DNA of 64,000 nt. Source: Phytophthora sp. 'mugwort' (Eukaryota > Oomycota > Peronosporomycetes > Peronosporales > Peronosporaceae). Below are positions 21,029 to 30,967 of the stretch, piece after piece. The stretch covers positions 124,001-188,000 of the forward strand of contig JAUCEF010000014.1 in NCBI GenBank assembly GCA_033558025.1, given 5' to 3'. The position numbers and the translations under genes were made by a program. Position 1 is the first letter of the stretch. Every line of letters starts with the position of its first letter. The notes under the pieces were generated by a model, which was given only the letters and a program-made list of their open reading frames with translations, was not told where the DNA came from and did not search any database.

Positions 21029-22487
21029 TTGATCACGCACTGCACAGCTTCCCCGCAGCTTTCGGTCAACGATGTGGAGGACGAGACGCTCGATGCCGTT
21101 TACTCGTTCCTCTCGCAGATTGAACTACCGACCGGGTTATCATCGCTCGAAGATGAGCGTTATGCGGTGGTCGATTTTGACGAAGTACCGAGGCTGGAGC
21201 AATCACTCGACGACGAGAACAGGCACGACACGCTATGCGGACATGAACTCATACTAGCGCTAGACGCAGTGTCACCTACGGTCAAGGAGGGCGTAGGGAA
21301 CGATAGGGACCAGCGTAACGCGGGTCCGGAAGACTCGAACCCGTCGATAAGGACTGAGGTTGAGGCCAAGAGGCCGAAACGACCTCGGATTTCTTCGAAG
21401 CAGCAGATCAATACTTTGCGTGCGGAAGTTCGAGAACCCTCAATGACGATGCAGAGTCTACTGCCGCAATTGCAACCTGGTGTTAACTCAATGACTCTAG
21501 CGCAAAGTGGACAACTTGTTCCGTCAATGTGACAGGAAATCGCAGCGAGACAACTCGAGCGCCGCAAGAAGTCAGAAGAAGAGAACGCAAAACTTCGTGA
21601 AATGCTCCAGATTCAAATCCACGAAGCCAAAAACTTGCGGCGGGTGCTGAAGCGCCGAACAAAGGTCGAGGTAAGCGACGCGATGTGGTATTTTTGAGGC
21701 GATTCTGGAGGGTTTAACATGTTGCTACAGATGATGAAGGAAATGCAGAGCATGGAACGAGACAAGTTGCTCGACTACAACGTCCCGAAAGACAATCCGC
21801 ACGTGTCCGAAGAGATGTTGCAAGATACAGACGAGCTCTACGTCACTGTTGAAGCCTTGTTTCACGAAAAGCGGCTGTACGACTTGCCGTGCCTGGTCGA
21901 CGTCGTGATTCAAAGCGCGACCTCACCAACGGGCCGTTCCTAGAGCTCACGCAACGACATCCAGTACCGTTTGATCTAGGAACAACCGCGAAAGCGGTGT
22001 GGATGAAAATGCGACAGAACATTTTCAAAGGGCTGGTTATGGTGCAAGACTTCTCGCCATGTGTCCAATTCCACCCTCACCCCGTTGAAGAGTCAAACGA
22101 TACGATGAAGAGGAGTTTCTTCGTGGAAATCCCAAATCTGGGCGACGTACGAGGCGCCCAATTTCGGACAGTTGTGCGCAAATACGTGGAAAAGGACCGC
22201 GTCGTCTTCATCTGCAAGAACTTAATGGAACCATTCTCCACACAAAAGGACAAACGTCAGGCTTCTTGACACGTACAACACTGTGCATCGTTACCCGCCC
22301 TGGGGGATCGGTGGACCATCAGTCAAGACAGAGTTCGCTTATCGAAAGCCATTTTAGCGCGAGACGTCACGATCAAGGTCTTCCAGTCTCCCACGTTATT
22401 CGCGAGCCAAATAATCTGGACATCGGCGTTGAGGCTTGGGATGACTTCTCGCCTTGCTTTTCAAGTCGAAAGCTTGACGATCGATGA
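21029..22487 (+). pseudogene. bZIP-like/START-like family member B (pseudogene)
   Basis: An acidic N-terminus (TLDAVYSFLSQIELP) leads to a weakened basic segment (KRPKRPRISSKQQINTLRAE) and the second helix (QEIAARQLERRKKSEEENAK). Intron 1 (21671-21730) is a 60-base GT-AG intron after GAG. The START-like part continues with DTDELYVTVEALFHEKRLYD and, after a frameshift near 21900, HPVPFDLGTTAKAVWMKM and RKYVEKDRVVFICKNLMEP. Another frame change near 22265 leads into a C-terminus similar to gene C. The TGA at 21530-21532 falls exactly on the Trp that is conserved in this helix in other members (TGG to TGA). At least three lesions. Its tandem neighbour C is its closest relative in the window. Confidence 0.8.
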
Positions 22488-23499
22488 ATCTTGTACGAAG
22501 CGTAGATCTACTGTCTCCTCAGCTGAATAAACGTTTTCGGGTTATTGGGATCTACATGCGACACACTATCTCCCCGACAAACTTCCGCGCCACTTTCCGA
22601 ATGGGGAACGTCAATCTGCAGCCAATCACGGCTGTAGGCTGCGTCATTATTGAGTGCGACATTATTGTGTTATCCGCTGAACCATCACTGCTAATGTATA
22701 CTTTAAGCGGTCGTCGATGCCTCGCTTTTGTATGAAGTCCCACACGGCCTGCCGCGCGAATGGCACATTTTGTTTTTGAGAAACAATCTGTTAAGATGAC
22801 GTGTCCTGAACGAGCTTGAGAGCTGCGGCGTTCAATTGGGAAAGTATTCGCAACAGACACGACGTTGAGATACACATCGTCCAACTTGGCTGCCAATGCA
22901 TCGAGCGCAGCTTTGTTGTTGTGTTATCGTCCGGTACTGGAAGTAACAATAAATCCAGAGTTTTCACGTCGCGCCAGTATCTGCCTACAGAAAGGTAAAA
23001 CGGCGTGAAGTCAGCCGTGTTACTACATGTAATTCGATAAAAAAAATCCTATCTCGACATTATAGAAGGGCTAAAATACAAGACCAGCAATATGCCATCG
23101 CAGCTTCTCTCTACTCCTTCGCTGTACGTCTTGCCGGCTTGAGCTTTACCGATACTGTAATACCTCGCTGGAACAGACGAACATCGAAGCCGCGCTGATA
23201 CTGACTGGCACTTCGGTCGGGAAGGGTTCATGAATTGTTTTAATAAACTTCTTTTGCAAGCTGAATCAGCTGTTCCCGTAATATCCTATATTTTATATAA
23301 TTTGAGATCTTAATACTGTACATTTATACTTTAATATAATATTCAATATATTACAGTGTGTTGATGGCAATTGCAGACACCTTTCGCCAGCGTAAACGAC
23401 AAATCGGTCGTCTTTACTCCAATGCTGGCCTCTCCGCCTTTGATTACGCAGAAACGCCAACAGCATTGGCGATTGCAACGAGGACTCATGTTGTCGTCG
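22488..23499. other. Intergenic region upstream of gene C
   Basis: No recognisable gene on either strand. The last 200 bases (23240-23370) are AT-rich and precede the gene C initiator. A minus-strand frame at 22896-22552 has no known motif. Confidence 0.35.
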
Positions 23500-23518
23500 T
23501 CACTTTTCAATTCGCTTC
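23500..23518 (+). promoter_or_regulatory. Oomycete-type initiator (Inr) of gene C
   Basis: TCACTTTTCAATTCGCTTC matches the oomycete initiator pattern TCATTYYNCAWTTTNYY at nearly every position. It lies about 40-57 bases before ATG 23557 and downstream of the in-frame codons at 23371, so it favours 23557 as the true start. Confidence 0.55.
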
Positions 23519-23556
23519 AAGTCCGACGTTGCATCCTCCCACCAACCCAAGCAGCA

Positions 23557-25212
23557 ATGCCACAGGACGAGGTGGAGACGCTCGAGGCCGCTCTCAACTT
23601 CATCTCGCAGTACGAGCTGTCGATAAACTCTGCAAGTGCCGAGCCCAATGCAGTTGACATCACGTCCGTTTTTCAGCACTCACACAAACTTAACAAGGTG
23701 CACTCGCTCCAAATTCCGGATCACGCTTTCCAGCACTTACACTCGCTCGAACCCCCGGATGCGGGCGACGATGCGGACCCGTTCGACTCCGACCTGCACG
23801 CTGCCGGAGTGTTCATCAATGACTTCGAGGTCGACAATGAGCTGTTCGACGCCACGCAATCGGCGGACCCAAGCGAGGGAGAAATGCAAGACCTGCTCAA
23901 CCTTCCAATGTGTTTGACGTTGAAAACGACAAATCCGAAAAATGAAGGCAGTGCTGAAACTACTTCGACAGCAACAGCGTCACTGTCATCGCAGCTGCGA
24001 CGCCGCCACCGGGTATCAAAGAAAGAGGAGATTAGCGACCTAAGAGACACGGTGGCGGAACTATCCCGACAACTCGACCAGCTGCAGGCGTCTCCAAGCT
24101 CGCCACCAGAGGAGGAAGTGCATATAGGCTCGGTCCTGTCTCAGCCAGAGTCGTTGTGGCAACAGGTTGCAACGAGGCAACTTTTGCTGCGTCAAAAGGC
24201 GGAGGAGGTGAATGCACAACTGCGAAATCTAGTGGAGACGCAGGTACGGCAGACCAAGAACCTCAAGAGGATGCTGACTCGACGTAACGATACAGAGGCA
24301 AGTTAGGAGCGGGTTTGTGCACTGTTGTTCTCACTGCCTCACGCATGTTGCGTATTTTGATCGCAGACACTGGAACTGATTGGGTTCAAGCGCAGGAAGC
24401 AAATGGACGCGACTGTTCCGCCGGCGAAAGACAACGAGCAGGTCTTTGCCAAGCTTTTGCAGGGAACGGACGAGATCTATGTAGTTTTGGACAAGTTGTA
24501 CATCAACAAGGGGATGCCACAAGTACCATGTCCAGGATTCAAACGACAAGTACAGCGAGATGCAGTCAACGGTACGATCGTTGCGTTCCTTGACAAAAAT
24601 AAGGTCCCATTCGAGCTGCAGAAGACCCAAAAGGCCGTATGGAAACTGCTTACCGGCCGCCACCGAAAAGGCAGTCCATATACTCAAGCAAGTCTCTCTT
24701 ATCACCCAACACTTGTAATGTATGTAGTCACCAGTCTAGTGAATACTAACCACCATTTCTTTTTACTACAGGGAACAATCGATTGGGAGAGTCAACAGAG
24801 GGGCAACACGGTCACAAATTATGTGTCTTTCACATGCGTCGCTGGGAACGTGTCCGCTCTTCTTCAGGTCCGTGAGGTAGCTCATAAATACATCACTGAG
24901 GACCGCGCAACGTTCATCTGTCGGTCCGTCATGGAGCCCAGACCCACCGGAGAGAACGGCAGAATGGGCTTACAGTTTAACGAGACCATGACCGTCGTGG
25001 TGAGACGAGGTGAGCCCTTGTCTTCTGGCCAGGAGACTTCCGTCATCGAAAGCTACCTCTGCGCCACCCGACACGATGAGGGCACCATCATGGCGCGCAA
25101 ATTCCGAGGAGAGGTGTATCTGGACATCGCCATCGAAGGTTGGGAGCAGTCATACTCGTCCAACAACCAGGAGATCGAGAACTTACTATTCGATGAAGCT
25201 ATTCTAGTGTGA
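23557..25212 (+). CDS. bZIP-like/START-like family member C
   Basis: Predicted exons 23557-24297, 24367-24687 and 24772-25212 give about 500 residues. Residues 1-140 are acidic and Ser/Thr-rich. A basic segment with coiled coil follows (LRRRHRVSKKEEISDLRDTV, about 147-176), then the Trp helix (SLWQQVATRQ ... VRQTKNLKRML, 199-240). The START-like part includes KVPFELQKTQKAVWKLL, KYITEDRATFICRSVMEP and a C-terminal IEGWEQSY. Both introns would start with GC, not GT: GAG/GCAAGT and CAA/GCAAGT, ending in AG. Intron positions match paralogues A, B, F, G and I. The second intron is a multiple of three, so unspliced reading is also open. I infer a nuclear regulator with a lipid-type pocket; no ligand or target is known. 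Confidence 0.75.
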
Positions 25213-25826
25213 AGTGCACCTTCGAGAACCGGCAAAGCAAATGATGATATGTTACGCTTGGTCTTTCTTTACAGTTATTACGAGCTCACACTTTTGATAT
25301 GGTCCAGCCTGCCGAAAACGAGGTGCACGACTGCGTACGTACATGGTATACATCATCGCTGTTTGTGAGGGTTGGTACTCTCGTTGCCCTCTTATGCACA
25401 GGTTGAGCGGACGGTGTAGCAAAAGCCAAGCACTCGTCCGCTAGCGACGATGAAAAAAAGTACGCGGGAATTAGAGTGTTTAATATTTCCACCTGCCTCT
25501 CCTTTTTATTGAAAGTTACATGTAAGTAAACATAATGCGTATTTCTCCGAAGTCCAAATCGCCTACCAGTACTGTAAAACAACAGACAAAACGCATCAGT
25601 CCTCTTCTCCTGGGTGCCTCCATGCTCCATAGCTCCCCACGACAGAATCATCACCATCACAGGAATGGCACATAACGCTGCTGCAATAGCAACGTTCCTG
25701 CCTCTTCCACGAGCCGTCACCATCTAGAATGTACCAGCACTGAGACCGGCATACAAAGACGCCCACCACGCCATGATCGGATTCGCTTGCAGTGCCAGCG
25801 CGATGGCTCCATATTCGACAACTGTT
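25213..25826. other. Unassigned sequence downstream of gene C
   Basis: No gene recognised. A minus-strand frame at 25723-25286 lacks any known motif. Gene C's terminator is presumably here, but no clear signal was seen. Confidence 0.3.
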
Positions 25827-27364
25827 ATTCTTTGAATCAATCACGCTGCAAATCGCGCAAGGTCGCGAAATACTTGTGCTCACTATAGCTAATTACCATT
25901 ACATTCATTGCGAGCGCATAGACCGTCCATGTTCAAAGAACTAAAAGATTGTATTTGAGTGATTCGCTTAATCGGCCAATTGTGGCAAATGGGAAGCACA
26001 ATACGAAGGAAAAAAGAATGGAGGTGAAGATCATACTTCCTCCTTTTTTTATCTACTGGTGCAGTGCATGTTTGGCCAACAACTTTTGACCCATACCCGT
26101 TTCGATGATTTTGATTGGATAAAAATAGTCTTCGTGATCTCCTGATTCGATTGGTGGTGCGTTTGGCGCCAAAAAAGCTCAACATAAGAAAAATAATGGT
26201 GGAAAATTAAGACACCTGGAGCTCCACTCTCGTTTTCCACCCGCCACACTTCAAAATCGCCCTCGTAGCCTACCAACGATGAAGCGTCAGCATCGCACAC
26301 CTCAGGAGATGGTGTCTCTGGTCTGCTTTCTACTCGTCCGTACGAATAACAGCGCGCTAGGTAAGAGCGATGCCAAGGCTGCCGCCCTAAAATTTCAATG
26401 CCATCGCAACACGATAAGAAGGATATGGAAGCACATTTAGAGTCTCAGACGTGTATGTACCTTCTGGGGGATGTGGGAGTCGAATGTTTGGTAGATGTGG
26501 TCGTCCCACGATGAGCACGGCAGAAATGCGTGAGCGGATTAAGGCCATCCCATCGCTTCGGCGCACGACCATGCGAAGCCTAGCCGCTGCGCTCAAGGTC
26601 TCCACTTCGGTCATCCTGCGGCTCATGCGAAAAGGCGTCATTCGCCGCCACACCAACAACATCAAACCCGTGCTTACATACGCCAACAGACTCGCTCGAG
26701 TCGTCTTCGTGCTCGGCCTCTTGGTCACCAAGAGCGACGGTACCAACGCGTTTAGCGATCTATACGATACGGTGCATATCGATGAGAAGTGGTTTAACGA
26801 GGACACCGACAAGAAGCAGTTCTACCTGTTGGATGACGAGGAGGAGCCTGTGCGCCGCCGACAAAGCAAGCGCTATATCGGGAAGACCATGTTCATTGCG
26901 GCCGTCGCTCGACCTAGGTTTGTTTTTCTATTATGTATGATAACCCTTAGCAGTTTATAACATTTCCTATGATATTTTAGGCATGACCCACATCGAAAAA
27001 CGGCATTTGACGGGAAAATCGGAATCTGGGCATTCGCGGAGCCGTACAAAGCGCAGCGCAACAGCAAGCTGAGAGAAAGGGCACTGTTGTCCTGCGCAAC
27101 GTGGAGACAGTCGACCGCGAGGCATACGAAGCCGTTCTGATCCACGACATCATTCCCGCGATCAAAGAAAAGTGGTCGGTGGCGGGTAAGAGCCAAACAA
27201 TTTGGATTCAACAAGACAATGTCAAGCCGCACGTCCCCGTCAACGATCCTGACGTGATTGTCGCAGGGACGAGCGGCGGTTGGGATATCCGCGTGCGCTG
27301 CCAGCCTGCGAACTCCCCTGATCTAAACGTTCTGGAATTGGGCTACTTTCGTTCCCTGCAGTCG
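25827..27364 (+). repeat. Mariner-containing duplicated block, copy 1
   Basis: About 1.54 kb starting at ATTCTTTGAATC is almost identical to 47615-49154, differing by scattered substitutions and a few small indels. It covers about 480 bases of non-coding lead plus most of the mariner-type transposase. Copy 1 continues past the shared end with the transposase C-terminus, so copy 2 is the truncated one. The non-coding lead probably contains the element's 5' untranslated end and terminal repeat. Confidence 0.85.
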
Positions 27365-27917
27365 CTGCAGTACCAGCGCGATTGCCGCGGTGTGCAGGAG
27401 CTCATCGACGTGGTGGGCGAACGTACGCTGCGATGAAGAGCAGCACGCTCAACAAAATATTTTTGACGCTACAAACGGTGATGGAGCAGATCCTCCTGGT
27501 CGACGGCGGCAACGCGTTCAAGATCCCGCACAAGGGAAATGATTCTCTCGCGAAGAAGGGTGAGCTCCCAGTGTCGTTCACGTGCAGCCGCGAGGCTTGC
27601 GCCCAGGGAAAGAAGTTTGTGCGCGAGGAGACGCCAAAGATTGCGGCAGCCGTCGCCGCGCAGGCAGCAGCAAAGAGGACAGCCGCGGCAGAGAAGTGGG
27701 CACCCAACGGGAAGGAAGCAGCGCAGACGAAGACGGCAAGCCAGAAGGCGGCGACGACGGCAATCAGAAGATGACAGCCACAACGCTTGCGACCAAGGCG
27801 GCGACGACGGCAAGGAAGAAGGCGGTAGCCGCAGCCGCCAAGAAGGCGTCGGCAGCCAAGCGCCGAGCGGCTGCAGCTGCCACCATCGCGAAAAACAATG
27901 ATAGTCAGGAAGCATAA
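26309..27917 (+). pseudogene. Mariner-like transposase, copy 1
   Basis: The frame from ATG 26309 reads LKFQCHRNTIRRIWKHI and hits a stop. From 26418 it continues as GRPTMSTAEMRERIKAIPS (HTH), then VHIDEKWFNED (first Asp) and FIAAVARPR. A stretch of about 65 bases with splice-like ends (CTAG/GTTTGT...TTTTAG) follows, then TAFDGKIGIWAFAEPYK. After a one-base shift come IWIQQDNVKPHVPVNDPD (second Asp) and NSPDLNVLELGYF (third Asp). A further shift gives the C-terminus (FLTLQTVMEQILLVDGGNAF) and a long Lys/Ala-rich tail to 27917. An early stop and two frameshifts make it inactive. The same early stop and first frameshift occur in copy 2. Confidence 0.8.
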
Positions 27918-28119
27918 TAAATCCCTTCCTAAATAGATCAATGTTGATTAGCATTTTTGAACTGCACAAAAAGACGTGACAGGTGGCGGAACAAACTGCA
28001 CCAATAGATAAAAAACGGAGGAAGTACATGTATATTACGCCGCGATACAGTTGCAGCACAAGGAGTGTACTGCTACTCAACGTGTGACCACATGCAGCAA
28101 ACTAAACGCACTTATTTGC

Positions 28120-29079
28120 CTAGAGCATCTTGGACTTAAGCTCGGCGAAGGCCTTAAGCGGCTCGTCGCCTTCCGGGTCTACAATTTCGGCCAGCTTGCC
28201 CTTGGTGCGCGCGTCGCGCATGCGGTGCCAGATGGCTGTGGCACGCTTGCGCTCTGTGATGAGGCCGAAGAGCGCGCAGATGTCGATGATGAGCTTGGTG
28301 GGGTTAAACTGCAGGAACTCACCCTCGCCAGTGGAGTAATCGTACGGGAACTTGTGGTGCCAGTTGTGCCAGCCCTCCCCCAGCGCCAAGACGGACACGA
28401 GCCAGTTGTCTCGCGGGCAGATGGTGTTATCGTACTCGGCTGAGCCGTAGAAGTGCGTGGCGCTGTTGACGAGCCACGTCGCGTGCAGGTCGAGCACGTA
28501 GCGCAAGAAGCCGCAGACGAAGAGCGCGTTGAACCAGTTCTCGCCGGAGAAGTGCATGGTCACCATCATGGGGAATACGAAGCACATGAAGAGGTTACCC
28601 CATGGGTTAAGCTTTTCTTGCAGCACGACGGTCCAGTCGGCCCACAGGTCGTCGTAGTTAAGACCCTCGCCGGCCTTGATCACCTTCGGGTCCTTCTTGA
28701 CCAAAAGCCAGCCCATATGAGCGAAGAAGAAGCCGCGTCCCGAATTGTGCGGGTCAGCGCTCGTGTCCGAGTACTTGTGGTGCACGCGGTGGTCGCGACT
28801 CCAGTGGAAGATGGTGCCCTGGTTGGCCATGGCGTTGCACAGCATGAGCAGGAAACGAATGAGCCCGCAAGCCTTGTAGCTGCGGTGTGCCCAGAGTCGG
28901 TGGGCACCCATGGTGATGCCCAGACCGTTGAGCACGTAAAGCCCGAAGAGCCACCAGTACGTCTGCGTCTTGCACTCGGGCAGGCACGTAGCGCCAACAA
29001 CGGCACCGATGTGCACAAGCGTGATGTAGTAGACCATTGGCCAGTTGGCATTACGGTAGTTCTCCACCCAGTTGACCAT
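28120..29079 (-). CDS. Acyl-CoA delta-9 (stearoyl-CoA-type) desaturase
   Basis: Intact 319-residue integral membrane di-iron desaturase that would insert a cis double bond at carbon 9 of acyl-CoA at the endoplasmic reticulum, using O2 and reducing power via cytochrome b5. The three His boxes are HRLWAH (60-65), HRVHH (97-101) and HNWHH (238-242), with the conserved NSATH at 205-209. Hydrophobic segments lie at about 15-32, 42-58, 163-176 and 183-200. No cytochrome b5 domain is fused. The length fits animal- or fungal-type desaturase cores. ATG 29079 is chosen because the upstream in-frame codons lie in the 5' leader, downstream of a strong initiator at 29137-29155. No intron is needed. One of only two housekeeping genes in the window. 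Confidence 0.95.
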   Translation of the reverse strand: MVNWVENYRNANWPMVYYITLVHIGAVVGATCLPECKTQTYWWLFGLYVLNGLGITMGAHRLWAHRSYKACGLIRFLLMLCNAMANQGTIFHWSRDHRVHHKYSDTSADPHNSGRGFFFAHMGWLLVKKDPKVIKAGEGLNYDDLWADWTVVLQEKLNPWGNLFMCFVFPMMVTMHFSGENWFNALFVCGFLRYVLDLHATWLVNSATHFYGSAEYDNTICPRDNWLVSVLALGEGWHNWHHKFPYDYSTGEGEFLQFNPTKLIIDICALFGLITERKRATAIWHRMRDARTKGKLAEIVDPEGDEPLKAFAELKSKML

Positions 29080-29136
29080 CTTGCTGCTGCTGATGATGAT
29101 GATGTCGGTTGTATCGGTGCTCAGTGCGCTCGAAGA

Positions 29137-29155
29137 CGGAAAATGGACAATGAGC
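29137..29155 (-). promoter_or_regulatory. Strong oomycete initiator of the desaturase
   Basis: The minus strand reads GCTCATTGTCCATTTTCCG, matching the oomycete initiator GCTCATTYYNCAWTTTNYY except at one pyrimidine position. It implies transcription starting about 70 bases before ATG 29079 and excludes the longer in-frame N-terminus starting at 29277. Confidence 0.7.
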
Positions 29156-29279
29156 TTCCGAGGCCGCGGCGTCCGGTCGGTGCGGCCGCTTTCGGTGAGG
29201 GGGAGTACATGTACATGTACCTGGCGCCCAGCCCACCCGAACTTCGGGGGGTACAGCACCCCTCCAGTCGATGTCACGC

Positions 29280-30407
29280 GTGTGGTGGCCGCTGTGTCAC
29301 CGCGTCGCTATTTAACGACGCGGGCATTAACCAAGAGGCTCGAGGTGATTCAACTGTTGAAGGGCATCCGGCGTAGGGGATCCGGCCGAACCGTCCAATT
29401 GCCGCGTTTCTCTTGTGCTAATACTCAGCTCAAGTGTTTTGACACGACATTCCTGCTCGGGGGTAAGGCCAAGCAGTGTTAACTTTTAAAGTGACGTCCA
29501 GGCGGAAAATGCGATGATGTCAGTGCGCTGCTGATTAGGTGGTGGTGGAGATGGCGATGATCTGGAGCGACCAAATGGGAGGGTATGGCGTTCGTAAATC
29601 CGATCAACTGTTGATGGTACGCAAGGCTGGCGAACCAGGCATTTCGCGGCGACTGAATGTCATTCCTTTGCTCACGGCGGTCGCCAATGTCGTCGGTGGC
29701 GTTGGTGGCGGTGACGATGGTGTCACGATGCACTTACGTCGAGCAACATGTGCCCTCGGTTTTATGGCAGAAGCCAGTGGCAATCTGCCAGTGCAAAGTA
29801 TAATGAAGTGAGGTCACGCAGCAAGCAATAGACTGATATCCATATTTCCTGTGGTGGTGGCGCTCCAATATTGGCGGTATGTGCGTGATCACCCGAACAG
29901 TTCGGTTCTGCGCGTTTGCATAGGCGCTTTAGCGCATTTTTACCATGGTGGTCGCGGTGTCCACCGTCGGGATAACCTGCTGAAAGGCGCCTCAGATATA
30001 TTAGCTGCACTTCAGAGTCCGCTACGCTCTTACAAGAGTTACCTTTGCTAGTGATGAATTGGGAACAACCACACTTGTTCTCTCTCAGTAGAAACCACCG
30101 GGAATGAGCTAGAAGCGGCATCAAGCATCAACGCTGGTCGCTCCGTTGATCTTAGCTACTTCAATTGGCCTGCCGAGGATACACGACTGACTGCCTTACT
30201 CAACAAAGTGTGGTCAACCGCAATATTCTTCGTTACCCGAGCGGATCACTATAATTCGAACGTTAACCAATCGATGAACACCTTCCAGCTCTTCATCTGA
30301 GTCGGTTGCACGAGCACGTCGCCACTCATTGGACAGATTCATGTTGCTCCAGCGTCCTCGGTTGTCTACAGTACTTGGTTGGCTGGTCCTATAACAGGCA
30401 GTCTGCG
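29280..30407. other. Unassigned intergenic sequence
   Basis: No recognisable gene. Just outside it, at about 29206-29219, a CATGTACATGTAC palindromic repeat lies in the desaturase upstream region. The remaining open frames show no known motif. Confidence 0.35.
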
Positions 30408-30472
30408 GCAGAGCTTCGGGCCTTGCCATTGAACAGGACTCCTCCTGTTCAATGGCAAACCCGAAGCTCTGC
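30408..30472. repeat. Long near-perfect hairpin (about 30-bp arms, 4-base loop)
   Basis: The left arm 30408-30438 (begins GCAGAGCTTCGGG) and right arm 30443-30472 (ends CCCGAAGCTCTGC) are reverse complements except for one small bulge or mismatch, with loop CTCC. The arm sequence GCCATTGAACAGGA faces its complement TCCTGTTCAATGGC. No coding gene overlaps it. It may be a snap-back duplication made during repair, or the relic of a foldback element. Confidence 0.9.
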
Positions 30473-30967
30473 GTGGCTTTGTCTTCGCGTGAGGAATCAA
30501 CCGTCTTAGCAACCACATGGACCAGGCATGACCTCTCGCGGCGTCCGAGCCAGCCATGCTCGGCGCTTGTAGCGGCGAATAATCTACGGCGCAGTCTCGT
30601 CCGTCATATTCACGCAGAAATGCATCAGAAATCTTGGGAAAGGCCGATTACTTCCAGGTCTGTAGCCAGGTCCCATATAAAGTCCTGTACTTTGCAATTG
30701 GCACCGAGCATCATTTGAGGGACGCACGAGGGAGGGGGGAAGCCATGCGGTTGAATTTGACGCAAAATACCCACTCTTTTGGGAGTCACAGTGCACGACC
30801 CTCCTGTTTACATTTTCATGCAAACTCATTACACGCAGAAACTTTGTATTGTATTAAACCCAACCCTTCCGTTCCAGTATAACGTGTGCCGTTATCAATA
30901 CGCACAGTGCGGGCACGGATCAATTCAATACATTGCCTCAGTCATTAGCGATTCCTCCAGCTCCATC

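Noticed and set aside
25889..26300. Minus-strand frames in the mariner lead, also conserved at 47677-48089
   Set aside because: The conservation is explained by the near-identical duplication. The frame differs between copies through an indel, and no domain is present.
27402..28080. Arg/Leu/Ser-rich minus-strand frames at the mariner tail
   Set aside because: They are the complement of the Lys/Ala-rich tail. Low complexity only.
28453..29376. 307-codon plus-strand open frame antisense to the desaturase
   Set aside because: It is the complement of a strongly codon-biased, motif-complete desaturase. The composition is what antisense of GC-rich codons gives, and it has no domain.
30779..30967. 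Longer N-terminus for member D
   Set aside because: The 63 extra residues show no family resemblance, and the acidic start typical of the family begins at ATG 30968.
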